Notes: generated by a model from the letters alone, not told the origin. Positions 1 to 9,264 are shown, counted from the first letter of the stretch. The stretch is DNA of 64,000 nucleotides from Campylobacter concisus (GCF_003048675.2 NZ_CP060707.1:1612001-1676000); one strand, 5' to 3'. Numbers and translations are program-made.

Positions 1-1
1 T

Positions 2-895
2 AGCGCTGATTTTGACCTCTCAGACATTTTTGACTCGTTTTTTGGAGGCGGTTTTGGCGGTGGTTCTAGGCAGAGAAAAAGACGAACTGAAAAGTACTCA
101 GCCGACCTTGAAATTCCTATAAATTTAGAGTTTAACGAAGCTGTTTTTGGCTGCGAAAAAGAGATCAAATTTGATCAAAAAGTGCCTTGCCCAACATGCA
201 ACGCAACAGGCAGCAAAGATGGCAAAAACAAAACTTGCCAGCACTGCGGCGGAAGCGGCAGGATCACGCGCGGAAATGGCTTTATGAATATCGTTCAAGA
301 GTGCCCATACTGCCACGGATCTGGCGAAGTGATAAGCGAGCCATGTCCTGACTGCAACGCAAAAGCCTATAAAATCCAGCAACAAAGCGTCAAGATCACG
401 ATCCCAGAGGGCGTTGATAGTGGTATGAGGATGAGGGTCGCTGGCAAAGGTAACATCGGTGCAAACGGAGTTCAAGGCGATCTTTACGTGAGTATAAATG
501 TAAAAGAGGACAAGCATTTCATCCGCCACAACGACGACGTTTATATAGAAATTCCAGTCTTTTTTACCCAAGCTGTTCTTGGTGAGAGTATAAAAATCCC
601 AACACTTCGCGGTGAAGCCGAGCTAAAACTACCAGTTGGCGCGAAAGATAAACAGCAATTTATCTTTGAAAATGAGGGTATCAAGGGTGTAAATTCACGC
701 AAAAAAGGCAGACTTGTAGCTCAAATTTCTATCCAAACACCTGATAAGCTAAGCGACGAGCAAAAAGAGCTTTTAAACAAGCTTCAAGCTAGCTTTGGCA
801 TAGTTTCAGGCAAGTCAAGCACCGATGAGAGCGTCTTTGACAAGATAAAAAGCTGGTTTAAAGGCGACGAGCCAAAAGGCAAAAAGAAAAAATAA
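2..895 (+). CDS. dnaJ: Chaperone DnaJ, C-terminal part (5' end outside window)
   Basis: Co-chaperone that stimulates DnaK ATPase and presents unfolded clients. The frame is open from base 2. It shows the end of the Gly/Phe-rich linker (SFFGGGFGGG), then four zinc-binding motifs of the CxxCxGxG type (CPTCNATG, CQHCGGSG, CPYCHGSG, CPDCNAK), and then the two beta-sandwich client-binding domains starting near VKITIPEGVDSG. The tail is lysine rich. An internal ATG at 182 is not the start, because coding sequence typical of DnaJ continues upstream of it. The J domain with its HPD motif lies before the window. All visible family landmarks are intact, so this should be a functional gene. Confidence 0.97.
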   Translation, partial: SADFDLSDIFDSFFGGGFGGGSRQRKRRTEKYSADLEIPINLEFNEAVFGCEKEIKFDQKVPCPTCNATGSKDGKNKTCQHCGGSGRITRGNGFMNIVQECPYCHGSGEVISEPCPDCNAKAYKIQQQSVKITIPEGVDSGMRMRVAGKGNIGANGVQGDLYVSINVKEDKHFIRHNDDVYIEIPVFFTQAVLGESIKIPTLRGEAELKLPVGAKDKQQFIFENEGIKGVNSRKKGRLVAQISIQTPDKLSDEQKELLNKLQASFGIVSGKSSTDESVFDKIKSWFKGDEPKGKKKK

Positions 896-977
896 ATTTA
901 AATTTGTGACGCTAAATTTGGTGTCACAAAATCTTTAAAATAAATTTTATATCCTAATTTTACAAGTAAATTTCACA

Positions 978-1092
978 CAAATTTTAAAATTTCATGAACG
1001 AGTAATTTCGGCTCTAAAATTTGAGCTAAGCGATGAGCGAAGCCAAATTTTAGTAGTCAATTCTTGCGAGTGAATGGAATTTTAAAAATTTG
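978..1092. repeat. Intergenic hairpin repeat, copy 1
   Basis: A roughly 115-bp element that recurs at 1293-1404. The outer parts (AAATTTTAAAATTTCATGAA, ACGAGTAATTTCGGCTCT and GTAGTCAATTCTTGCGAG) are nearly identical in both copies. The central arms form a hairpin: CTAAAATTTG at 1014-1023 pairs with CCAAATTTTAG at 1043-1053. The arms differ in sequence from copy 2 but stay complementary. Function unknown; it could be a small non-autonomous palindromic element or a transcribed structured RNA. Confidence 0.7.
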
Positions 1093-1292
1093 CGTGAAAG
1101 CATGTTTCTCTTTTTTTTAAAAAATGGACTTTAAATTTAAAAACTCTTTTATCCAAAAGAGAGACAAGGGGACTTGAATTACGAAGCCGTCCCCTTATCC
1201 CCCTTTTTAAATCCCCCAAACCCCTCGCACGTTAGAAGTGCATGCGATAGCACTATCGTGCCGCATTCGTTTTGCTATCAAGTAAGTTTTCG

Positions 1293-1404
1293 CAAATTTT
1301 AAAATTTCATGAACGAGTAATTTCGGCTCTGATTTTAGTGGAGAGCTTTGCGAAACCTAAAATCAGTAGTCAATTCTTGCGAGCGAATGGAATTTTGAAA
1401 TTTG
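1293..1404. repeat. Intergenic hairpin repeat, copy 2
   Basis: Second copy of the element at 978-1092. Here the central arms are CTGATTTTAG (1329-1338) and CCTAAAATCAG (1356-1366). They are complementary to each other although they differ from copy 1. A weaker third trace begins near 1447 (CAAATTTTAAAATTTATTAT, then CGGCTCTAAATTTAGTGG). The whole 896-1602 interval lies between convergent dnaJ and pyk. Apart from these repeats and a hairpin AAGGGGAC/GTCCCCTT near 1167-1195, nothing gene-like was found in it. Confidence 0.7.
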
Positions 1405-1602
1405 TTGCTACAACTAAAAATTTAATTTTTACAAAAAAGGTTCAAGCAAATTTTAAAATTTATTATCAAGCATATCACGGCTCTAAATTTAGTGGCAAAA
1501 TGAAGAATTTAAATTTGGTAGATTTTCAAGGCGAGTGCATAAAAGCGCATAAATTTAAAAGAAATTTTAGTGCCCGAAATATCAGGCACTAAATCCATAA
1601 AT

Positions 1603-3054
1603 TTACTCGGTTGCAAGGTCTAAGTAATAATCAAGCTGGTCGCGTCTGATGATACGTATGAGGTTTGTGCTGCCCTCTACTCCTGTTGGGTGGCCAGCTG
1701 TGACGAGATAGGTCTTGTCATGCTCGACGTATCCAGCGTCGTAAGCCTTTTTGATGACATTTGCAAGAAGCACGTTTAGCTTTGTCTTTTCAAGCACGAG
1801 CGCTGGCGTCACGCCCCAAGCAAGGGTAAGCATGTGAGCTGTCTGCTCGTCGTGCGCGATAGCGATGATATCGATATTTGTGCGGTTTCTAGCTAGTTTT
1901 ATGGCTGATTTACCTGAGCCTGTGATAGAGAGTATCGCATTTGCCTTGATGCGAACAGCTAGCGAAGCTGCGCTATTTGCGACCATGTCAGTCTCGTCAA
2001 AAAAGTCAAATTCGTCAAATTTATTATATGGATAGATGCTTTGCGTCTGGATGATTGTTTTGCTCATCGCCTCTACGACTGCGACTGGGTTTTTGCCGAT
2101 CGCGCTCTCCTCGCTTAGCATAACTGCGTCAGTGCCGTCTAGCACGGCGTTTGCCACGTCGCTAATCTCCGCTCTTGTAGCAGTTTCATGCTCTGCCATG
2201 CTTAGCATCATCTGAGTTGCTGTGATGACTGGCTTGCTGGCTGCATTTGCCTTTTTGATGATGAGCTTTTGTATCGTTGGCACCCTGTAAAATGGCACCT
2301 CTATGCCAAGATCGCCACGAGCTACCATGACGCCATCACTCTTTGCGATGATGTCGTCTATGTTTTCGACTGCGTCAAATTTCTCGATCTTAGATAAGAT
2401 AGCCGCTTTGGAGCCAAATTCTTTTAAGATATTTCTTGCTTTTATCACGTCATTTGCGTCTTGCACAAAGCTAATGGCAACGAAATTTACGCCTTGCTTT
2501 GCGCCAAATTCCATATCTTCTTTATCTTTTGGCGTGATGATGTCGATGCCAAGGGCGGTATTTGGGAAATTTACCCCTTTGTTTGAGTTTAAAATCCCGT
2601 CATTTTCGATGATCGTTTTTACCACATCTTTGCCCTCGCCTATAACTCTTGCTCTGATCGAGCCATCGTAGAGATAGACGTACTCGCCAGCCTTTAGCAT
2701 AGGTAAAATTTGAGGCTGATTTAGGCTCACTCTATAAACGCCCTTTTCGATCTTTTCGCCCACGATATCCTCTGCGTAGATGCTAAGCTCGTCGCCAGCT
2801 TTTAAGTAAAATGGCTCGCTAAGCTTGCCAACTCTGATCTTTGGACCGCAGATATCTTGCAAGATGCCTATGCGTTTGTTTAGTCTTTTTTCGATGTTTC
2901 TTATCTTGTCGATGTTTGATTTGTGGTATTCGTGTGTTCCGTGGCTAAAATTTAAACGAAAAACATTAACCCCTGCTTTAACCATCGCCTCCATCGTCTC
3001 TTCGTTGTCACTTGCTGGCCCTAAAGTCGCTACAATTTTCGTCTTTTTTATCAT
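1603..3054 (-). CDS. pyk: Pyruvate kinase
   Basis: Glycolytic enzyme converting phosphoenolpyruvate and ADP to pyruvate and ATP; in Campylobacter, which lacks phosphofructokinase, it acts in the lower part of the pathway. At 483 aa it has normal family length. Visible motifs are the N-terminal TKIVATLGPAS, the NFSHG substrate loop, the active-site strand around ISKIEKFDAVENIDDII followed by DGVMVARGDLG, and PVITATQMM with the ADP/Mg-binding TRAEISDVANAVLDG. The C-terminal regulatory domain ends with a conserved VTAGHP turn. It is transcribed towards dnaJ and stands alone. The start is followed immediately by the usual basic MIKKTKI. Confidence 0.97.
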   Translation of the reverse strand: MIKKTKIVATLGPASDNEETMEAMVKAGVNVFRLNFSHGTHEYHKSNIDKIRNIEKRLNKRIGILQDICGPKIRVGKLSEPFYLKAGDELSIYAEDIVGEKIEKGVYRVSLNQPQILPMLKAGEYVYLYDGSIRARVIGEGKDVVKTIIENDGILNSNKGVNFPNTALGIDIITPKDKEDMEFGAKQGVNFVAISFVQDANDVIKARNILKEFGSKAAILSKIEKFDAVENIDDIIAKSDGVMVARGDLGIEVPFYRVPTIQKLIIKKANAASKPVITATQMMLSMAEHETATRAEISDVANAVLDGTDAVMLSEESAIGKNPVAVVEAMSKTIIQTQSIYPYNKFDEFDFFDETDMVANSAASLAVRIKANAILSITGSGKSAIKLARNRTNIDIIAIAHDEQTAHMLTLAWGVTPALVLEKTKLNVLLANVIKKAYDAGYVEHDKTYLVTAGHPTGVEGSTNLIRIIRRDQLDYYLDLATE

Positions 3055-3111
3055 TTTTATGCCCTGTAATTTGATTTTTGCGATTATAACACAATTTAAT
3101 AATGTAAATTT

Positions 3112-3146
3112 TTTGTATAATATGCAAAATTTTTAAAGGAGAGAGT
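3112..3146 (+). promoter_or_regulatory. Promoter and RBS of the TRAP binding-protein gene
   Basis: The intergenic region between the divergent pyk and TRAP genes contains an extended -10 box TTTTGTATAATATGC (TATAAT at 3116-3121). It is followed by AAAGGAGAGAG directly before the ATG at 3147. The -10 matches the Campylobacter sigma70 consensus, which has little -35 requirement. Confidence 0.6.
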
Positions 3147-4208
3147 ATGAATAAATTTTTATTAGCATCTCTTGGCCTAGCAGCTCTTGCTTGCGCTGCT
3201 ATGGGAGATGACAAAGTCTATAAGCTCAAGCTTGCAAGCTCATGGGAGAGCACTATGCCAGTGCTTGGTGACGTGCCAAAAGAGCTAAAAGAGAAGGTCG
3301 AAAAGATGAGTAACGGCCGCATCGAGATCAGGATCGACTACCCGTCAAAACACAAGTCGCCTTTTGCGATGCTTGACTTTGCAAAGAGCGGTCAGTACGA
3401 CATCGGCTACACAGCTAGCTACTACTACAAAGGCAAAGACCCTAAGACAATGTTTTTTACAGCGACACCATTTATGATGAATACCGACGAGCAAACAGCT
3501 TGGTATGAATTTGGCGGCGGCAAAGAGCTAGAGGCAAAAGTTTTTGACCCGTATAACATCAAAATTTTTAGAGCTGGCAACACTGGCATGCAAATGGGCG
3601 GCTGGTTTAAAAAAGAGATCAAGTCAGTTGATGATATCAAAGGCTTAAAGATCAGAATTCCAGGCTTTGGTGGTGAAATTTACGCTAAACTTGGCGCAAA
3701 TATCAACACTATCCCAACTGGCGAGCTTTACATGGCACTTGAGATGGGCACGATCGATGCGGTCGAGTGGGTTAGCCCAGCTTACGACATGGCACTTGGC
3801 TTTCACAAAGTGGCAAAATACTACTACACAGGCTGGCAAGAGCCAGATGGCGAAACTCAGTTTTTCTTCAACAAAAATGCGTATGAAAAACTTCCAGATG
3901 ATCTAAAAGCGATCTTTGAAGCGGCTGCTGCTGAGGTGGCAAGAGATGTGAATACTAAGGTATTTTACGCAAACGTAGAGTACTGGGACAAGATGAAGGC
4001 TGAGTATCCAGACATCCAAGTAAAATCTTTCCCGCCAGAGGTCATCGCAGCTCTTAAAAAGGCTACAAATGAGCTACTTGATGAAGAGAGCGCAAAAGAT
4101 CCACTATTTAAAGAGATCGTCGAGTCTCAAAGGGCTTTCCTCAAAAAAGCAAGAGAATGGACTAAAATTTCTGACTACGCTTACATCAAAACAAACGAAG
4201 AGAAATAA
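3147..4208 (+). CDS. TRAP transporter solute-binding protein (DctP type)
   Basis: Periplasmic receptor of a tripartite ATP-independent transporter, 353 aa. Residues 1-20 form a Sec signal peptide (MNKFLLASLGLAALACAAMG). The mature part carries DctP-family landmarks: the KLKLASSWES start, the DIGYTASYYY strand, the GLKIRIPG arginine loop that contacts the substrate carboxylate, and the DAVEWVSPAYDM dimer/hinge region. The aromatic-rich GWQEPDGETQFFFNK stretch resembles receptors for sugar acids or keto acids. The ligand cannot be deduced. No DctQ or DctM membrane gene lies beside it, which is unusual, and a strong terminator follows at once. It either serves a transporter encoded elsewhere or is a relic single gene. 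Confidence 0.88.
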   Translation: MNKFLLASLGLAALACAAMGDDKVYKLKLASSWESTMPVLGDVPKELKEKVEKMSNGRIEIRIDYPSKHKSPFAMLDFAKSGQYDIGYTASYYYKGKDPKTMFFTATPFMMNTDEQTAWYEFGGGKELEAKVFDPYNIKIFRAGNTGMQMGGWFKKEIKSVDDIKGLKIRIPGFGGEIYAKLGANINTIPTGELYMALEMGTIDAVEWVSPAYDMALGFHKVAKYYYTGWQEPDGETQFFFNKNAYEKLPDDLKAIFEAAAAEVARDVNTKVFYANVEYWDKMKAEYPDIQVKSFPPEVIAALKKATNELLDEESAKDPLFKEIVESQRAFLKKAREWTKISDYAYIKTNEEK

Positions 4209-4212
4209 CCAC

Positions 4213-4237
4213 AGCAGGGAGCTCTCCCTGCTTTTTA
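4213..4237 (+). terminator. Rho-independent terminator after the TRAP binding protein
   Basis: Perfect palindrome AGCAGGGA-GCTC-TCCCTGCT followed by TTTTT, starting 5 bp after the stop codon. Confidence 0.9.
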
Positions 4238-4310
4238 AAATTTAAAACTACAACAAAAAACCAGACTTTAAAGCAAAAGATAAGACAATAGTGAAAATTT
4301 AAAAGGATTT

Positions 4311-5144
4311 ATGATGAAAAAAGTCAAATTTATAGTTTTTATCTGCTTATTTATACTGCTGCCACTTGCTTATTTTAATGGCTTTATAAGAATTTCTGAT
4401 CTAACTAGCGAACAAGAGAGCATTGCTAAGAAATATGGTGGTGTTTATGTATTTGATGAGAAGCTGGAGAAAGAGATAGATAAGCTTGAAGAGCTAAACA
4501 AAGATATAAGAGCAAAAAGATCAAGCCTATATCAAGAGATAAAACAAGAGCTAGATAATAATCAAAGCAAATATTTTCAAGAATTTAATAACAACAAGAG
4601 CAAATATATAGATATGGTTATGCAAGATATCTTTAACGATAAATTTTGCAAACAAGAATATGATGAATTTATAGCTGCTGGTAAAGACATAATGAAAATG
4701 GAACATGCTTGCATAAATATAAATGAAAGAGCTAGGGGTAAATTTATAGATGAAATAGTAGATAAAACGTATCATGTTTATGATAGGTTGTCTAACGGAA
4801 AGAGATACTACCTCAGATGGATCGATTATGAAAATGAGACAAGAAAAAAAATAAAAACTCCACAAATTTACAAAGATAAAATAAAAGAATTTATTGGTAA
4901 TGAAGATTATGAAAAATTTAAACCATCTTATGACTTGGGCTATTTTTATATAGATGATAGTGATGAAGTAAGAGTAATTGATCTAAGTTTAGACTACTAC
5001 GTTGTCGAAACAACATATACACTTTCAGGCGATGAAGCAAGTGGGATAAAATTTACCAAAAACAGATATATAAACGTAGCTGGAGACAACTATTTTTACT
5101 TGATAGATAACAAATTTCAAAAAATAAATAGGAAAAACAAATGA
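4311..5144 (+). CDS. Putative immunity protein, upstream paralogue
   Basis: Family not recognised. The 277-aa product begins with one membrane anchor (residues 3-25, KKVKFIVFICLFILLPLAYF) and a periplasmic or outer-face domain rich in Lys, Asp and Tyr. Its first ~60 residues are nearly identical to the product at 5389-6027. The C-terminal motifs YYLRWIDYENET and LSGDEASGIKF are also shared, while the middle is longer and unrelated. The stop overlaps the start of an effector stub (ATGA at 5141). Because the second copy directly precedes a lipase effector, an immunity role is inferred: membrane-anchored periplasmic proteins commonly protect against type VI lipases. The MM start is preceded by AAAAGGATTT. 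Confidence 0.6.
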   Translation: MMKKVKFIVFICLFILLPLAYFNGFIRISDLTSEQESIAKKYGGVYVFDEKLEKEIDKLEELNKDIRAKRSSLYQEIKQELDNNQSKYFQEFNNNKSKYIDMVMQDIFNDKFCKQEYDEFIAAGKDIMKMEHACININERARGKFIDEIVDKTYHVYDRLSNGKRYYLRWIDYENETRKKIKTPQIYKDKIKEFIGNEDYEKFKPSYDLGYFYIDDSDEVRVIDLSLDYYVVETTYTLSGDEASGIKFTKNRYINVAGDNYFYLIDNKFQKINRKNK

Positions 5145-5284
5145 ATACTATTAAAAATTTAACAAACAAAGAGATGGTAAATAAGATAAAAGACTATGCT
5201 GATATTGCTGATGTTAGTTATGCTTTTTTTGAGTATGTAGATGAGAATGAAATTTGGAGTTTTTCGGATAAATTTTGTAATTAA
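5141..5284 (+). pseudogene. Effector gene remnant (N-terminal 47 codons)
   Basis: This short frame overlaps the preceding gene by ATGA. It encodes 47 residues almost identical to the N-terminus of the 1078-aa effector at 6028: both contain NLTNKEMVNKIKDYADIADV, then YAFFE, DENEIWSFSDKF. It then hits TAA, exactly where the intact protein continues with HNERIL. It is best read as the stump of an older effector left after the immunity-effector cassette was duplicated or the toxin was exchanged. A 104-bp gap separates it from the second immunity gene. Confidence 0.8.
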
Positions 5285-5388
5285 TAAACCTTAACCAAGC
5301 ATAATAAATTAATAATATTATAAATATAATCACAATAAAATTAAAAGAAATTTTCTATCTTGTATAGTTTCAAATTTAAAAGGATTTT

Positions 5389-6027
5389 ATGATGAAAAAA
5401 GTCAAATTTATAGTTTTTATCTGCTTATTTATACTTCTACCACTTGCTTATTTTAATGGCTTTATAAGAATTTCTGATCTAACTAGCGAACAAGAGAGCA
5501 TTGCTAAAAAGTATGGCGGTGTTTATGTATTTGATGAGAAGCTAGAGAAAGAGATAGATAAGAGGGAAGAAGAGAGGGATAAATATCTTGATGATTTCTT
5601 TAAAAACAACAATAGAGATTTTGACTTAAACGATCAAGCTATTATGAATGAAAAATTACCTAGAGCGCTATCTAATGGGAAAAGATACTACCTTAGATGG
5701 ATTGATTATGAAAATGAGACTGGCAAAGAAGTAAAAATTCCTAGTGATTATGTTGAAAAAATTATAAATTACATAGGAAAAGAAAATTTAGAAAAATATA
5801 CACCAAATTTATCTATGTCTTATTTTTATATAGACGGTGATAAAGTCGTGCCTATAAGAACATCTGCAAGTTATTTATATCGAATTAAAACATTTACATT
5901 ATATGGCGATGAAGCAAGTGGAATTAAATTTATAAAAGATGATATAGGACTAGCCAAAGGCGGAAATAGATTTGAATTTATAAACAATAAATTTCAAAAA
6001 GTCAGCAATAAAGATAAGGACAAATAA
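5389..6027 (+). CDS. Putative immunity protein paired with the lipase effector
   Basis: A 212-aa single-pass membrane protein with the same first ~60 residues as the 4311 gene (membrane segment 3-25, then RISDLTSEQESIAKKYGG) and the same YYLRWIDYENET and GDEASGIKF motifs, but with a short, different centre. Even the upstream AAAAGGATTTTATGATG is duplicated. Its stop abuts the effector start with no spacing (TAA then ATG at 6028), so the two are translationally linked, as toxin-immunity pairs often are. Function is inferred from position and topology only. Confidence 0.62.
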   Translation: MMKKVKFIVFICLFILLPLAYFNGFIRISDLTSEQESIAKKYGGVYVFDEKLEKEIDKREEERDKYLDDFFKNNNRDFDLNDQAIMNEKLPRALSNGKRYYLRWIDYENETGKEVKIPSDYVEKIINYIGKENLEKYTPNLSMSYFYIDGDKVVPIRTSASYLYRIKTFTLYGDEASGIKFIKDDIGLAKGGNRFEFINNKFQKVSNKDKDK

Positions 6028-9000
6028 ATGAATACTCAAAAGAATTTAACCAATAAAGAGATGGTGAATAAGATAAAAGACTATGCTGATATTGCTGATG
6101 TTGCTTATGCGTTTTTTGAACATATAGACGAAAATGAAATTTGGAGTTTTTCGGATAAATTTCATAATGAGAGAATTTTAAAAAAGCCCAATCCTAGATG
6201 GGATTATGCAGACTATACTTATTACGGTCATACTTTAGAGAAAATCAGCCAAAAAGCTAAAGAAAACGGTCGTCAGATAGGACAGCCTACCGCTTATGCT
6301 CTTTGTGTAGAAGCTAGGTTTATGCAGGATTTAACCATTAAATTACCTAGTAAGTCAGAAATACTTGCTACACAAGATAAAAATAATGTTCTGATAGATA
6401 AAAAAGAAGAAAAACCTGAATATAGAAAAATCTCGAACAATATTAAAAACTTTATTTATGTAGATGAAGATACAAAACTTCAAACAATTTTTTATTCTGT
6501 TAAAAATCTCTCCAAACGTACCAAAAATTTCACATCAAGATTTAAACTTCTAAAACATCAAAAAAATGACATACTAGGTTTTAGTGCCACGCTCTTTGAA
6601 GATACAAAGGATAATAATAAAAAGATATTAACATTTAGAGGCACTGAAATAACCCCAGAGGACTTAATTGCAGATATAGAGCTAACAACTAATGAGATAC
6701 CAACACAAGTAAATTCCTTAATGAATTTCTTTTTAGATAATGTTATACCTATCTTAAAAGAAGGCGAAAAGATAAATATTTGCGGTCACTCGCTTGGTGG
6801 ATATCTAACCCAGATATGTGCTTTTACCTTTGCTGAATATATAGATGAAATTTACACTTTTAACTCACCTGGTATATTAACAGATTATATGACGACTAGA
6901 GTAGGATTTACACATGTTGATGCTACGGCAAGATCCATTAAAGAAGGGATCTTATACCTTTTTAACAAAAAGAATATTCCCTACTATGAAAAGCTTAAAG
7001 AAAATTTGATCTTAGCGGATAAAGACCACACCTATCTACCAGCACCTTTAAATGTTAATAACATATATCACATGAAAACAGACAATGATAGCCTAGCCTT
7101 TAACAATAAACTCTACGAAAACGCTATACAAGACCTTGGAGTTGATATAAATGGCAATGAAGTGCTTATAAATATAGGCAACGTGGATGCGATACTAAAT
7201 ACAAATGTGAGTGTAAGCTCACACTTTCTTACCTATACGGCTGCTACACTATACTTTTTCTCATATCTTTTAGAGCAAAAAGATAATGACGAAAAGACAA
7301 AAAATGTTAGCCTAAAAGGCACGCTTTTATATCTAAATGAATTTATGGAGCAAAACTATAAGCTTATATTTGATCTTGATGCAAATTTATCTATGCAATA
7401 CAATAGCGTAAATTTCAACATGGACAATAAAGCCACCATTTCACCCATTACATATAATAAAAACAAAAACTGGCTACTACTTATACTGTTAAATAACATA
7501 AAGCATGACTTAGATATACGCACAGATCACTACCTAAAAGACGAGCAAGAAGCTTTAATAATAGAAGATATATTTAAGCTTAGCGACGAGAAGCGATATA
7601 CAAAGATAATAAGCAAAGATGAAGTTGAGAAATTTAAAGAAAGTGGATGTGAAAAGATAGAAGATAAACGAGCTATGCACAAGTGCAGGACGTACAAGGT
7701 GGTAGATGAGAGTTCTAGTGATGTCACCACCACCAAGGCTGATGCTAGCAAGCTCTACACCTATACGTCAAATTTCACAAGGTCGCTTTCATCGCAAGAT
7801 GAGAAGGCATACTTTATGAAAAAATCAGAGCAGACCTACTCTCTTTTATTTGACAACAGCACGCAAAGTGGCTCTATAAATTTATACGACGTAAAAGATA
7901 GAGGCGAGATAAAATTTGGCTTTTTATCAGCTAGCTCTAGCGTATATGTAGATAAAGATAAAGAGAGTTTAGCCATATTTACAAAAGATAAAGACATAGT
8001 GGATATTGAGAAGATATATGAGAAGATAAGAGATAAATTTGGCGTGGAAAACCCAGAAAACTACAAGGTCGATCTTTTCTTAAACGCCACACTTCTAAAA
8101 GGTGCAAACGAAGCTAAAGACTATAAATTTGGCTTTACAAATTTCAAAGATGAAAAAGAGCATGATCTCTTTGAGAACAAAGAAGATCAAAAGCCATTTT
8201 ACTACTTTAGCCCAAGAGATGATGAAAGCTCTAAAGGCTCACTTGATATCACAAATAAAAACACTAGCATAAGAGTGCTTGGCTATGATATAGATAGGGG
8301 TAGCTTAGATGTAAAGCTAAAAAGAGCTAACAATGATGAGAAAAAAGAGAAGCAAGCACAAGATAGAGAGGCGGTAAATCATCAAAGCATGCCTCTTGGT
8401 GCGGTAGCTACAAATTTCACCGCTCACCCAGTCATAGAAGACGACATCATCACTTGCCCGCATGGTGGCCAAGTGGTGCTAAAAAGCAAAGCTGGCAGGA
8501 GTATCACATCTAATGGCATACCGCTCATACTGGGTCAAGACTTCTTAGGCTCGCCGATAGTTGGCTGCTCGGCAAATTCGCCATGCACCTGCGTAGCACA
8601 CGTACCAAAGAGCGCACTAAGTGCTAAAAGAGTAAATGACAACCATGCTCTTATGCAAGACCTAGTTCATCACTGCTTAAGTGATAAAGGCTGCGCGCTA
8701 TCCATAGCTAAAAAGTCAAATTTACTTACATTTGAGGGGGTGAAATACGTTGATGCAAACGGCAATGAAGTAGCCCCAAAAGAGGTGCAGATCACGCAAA
8801 ATCCAAGGCTAAGATTTTTCATGAAAAGTGCCGCATCGCAAAGAGATAACATGCACGTCGCCATATACTCCATAAACGGCACCGAGTACAAAGAGCCAAA
8901 CGGAGCTGACGAGATCGTGCTAAAAGAGAGTGACGCAAGAGACGTTAGCGACAAGGCACTTTTAAAGCTATTTAATGAAAACTTTAAGACTACCAGCCAA

Positions 9001-9264
9001 AGAAAATATGAATTTAAAGAGTACTCGCTAAAGTATGGCGCAGATGTTTTTAGGCTAAATTTCATAAAGCCAGAGTATAAGAGCAAGCACGGCATAAACG
9101 GCTACTACGAAAGACTTAGCGAATACGAAAACGACGTTAGAAATTTGATCTTTCTAACGCCAAATCAAACAAAAGATATCACTATAAAAATAGCCAAAGG
9201 GCTAGACGCTAAGATAGAAAAAGACGCCGAGATAACCGACGTCGTAGTGCTTCAAGGGCTATAA
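6028..9264 (+). CDS. Lipase effector with PAAR-like domain, probably T6SS-delivered
   Basis: A 1078-aa protein without signal peptide. Residues ~195-300 form an alpha/beta-hydrolase of the class-3 lipase type: LTFRGTE forms the oxyanion strand and CGHSLGGYLTQ carries the nucleophile Ser255. Later ADKDHTYLPAP may supply the acid and His. Residues ~800-870 form a cysteine-rich PAAR-like segment (DDIITCPHGGQVVLKS, GIPLILGQDFLGSPIVGC, then CTCVAHVP), the kind of tip domain that loads effectors on a VgrG spike. The C-terminus (~900-1078) is beta-rich and unassigned. No T6SS structural gene lies in the window. The two membrane-anchored upstream genes are the likely immunity. A phospholipase attacking membranes from the periplasm is the best guess; the substrate is unknown. 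Confidence 0.72.
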   Translation: MNTQKNLTNKEMVNKIKDYADIADVAYAFFEHIDENEIWSFSDKFHNERILKKPNPRWDYADYTYYGHTLEKISQKAKENGRQIGQPTAYALCVEARFMQDLTIKLPSKSEILATQDKNNVLIDKKEEKPEYRKISNNIKNFIYVDEDTKLQTIFYSVKNLSKRTKNFTSRFKLLKHQKNDILGFSATLFEDTKDNNKKILTFRGTEITPEDLIADIELTTNEIPTQVNSLMNFFLDNVIPILKEGEKINICGHSLGGYLTQICAFTFAEYIDEIYTFNSPGILTDYMTTRVGFTHVDATARSIKEGILYLFNKKNIPYYEKLKENLILADKDHTYLPAPLNVNNIYHMKTDNDSLAFNNKLYENAIQDLGVDINGNEVLINIGNVDAILNTNVSVSSHFLTYTAATLYFFSYLLEQKDNDEKTKNVSLKGTLLYLNEFMEQNYKLIFDLDANLSMQYNSVNFNMDNKATISPITYNKNKNWLLLILLNNIKHDLDIRTDHYLKDEQEALIIEDIFKLSDEKRYTKIISKDEVEKFKESGCEKIEDKRAMHKCRTYKVVDESSSDVTTTKADASKLYTYTSNFTRSLSSQDEKAYFMKKSEQTYSLLFDNSTQSGSINLYDVKDRGEIKFGFLSASSSVYVDKDKESLAIFTKDKDIVDIEKIYEKIRDKFGVENPENYKVDLFLNATLLKGANEAKDYKFGFTNFKDEKEHDLFENKEDQKPFYYFSPRDDESSKGSLDITNKNTSIRVLGYDIDRGSLDVKLKRANNDEKKEKQAQDREAVNHQSMPLGAVATNFTAHPVIEDDIITCPHGGQVVLKSKAGRSITSNGIPLILGQDFLGSPIVGCSANSPCTCVAHVPKSALSAKRVNDNHALMQDLVHHCLSDKGCALSIAKKSNLLTFEGVKYVDANGNEVAPKEVQITQNPRLRFFMKSAASQRDNMHVAIYSINGTEYKEPNGADEIVLKESDARDVSDKALLKLFNENFKTTSQRKYEFKEYSLKYGADVFRLNFIKPEYKSKHGINGYYERLSEYENDVRNLIFLTPNQTKDITIKIAKGLDAKIEKDAEITDVVVLQGL

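Noticed and set aside
1272-1592. A 106-codon plus-strand frame
   Set aside because: It runs through the hairpin repeat copy 2 and its degenerate third trace; composition is non-coding and no RBS is present.
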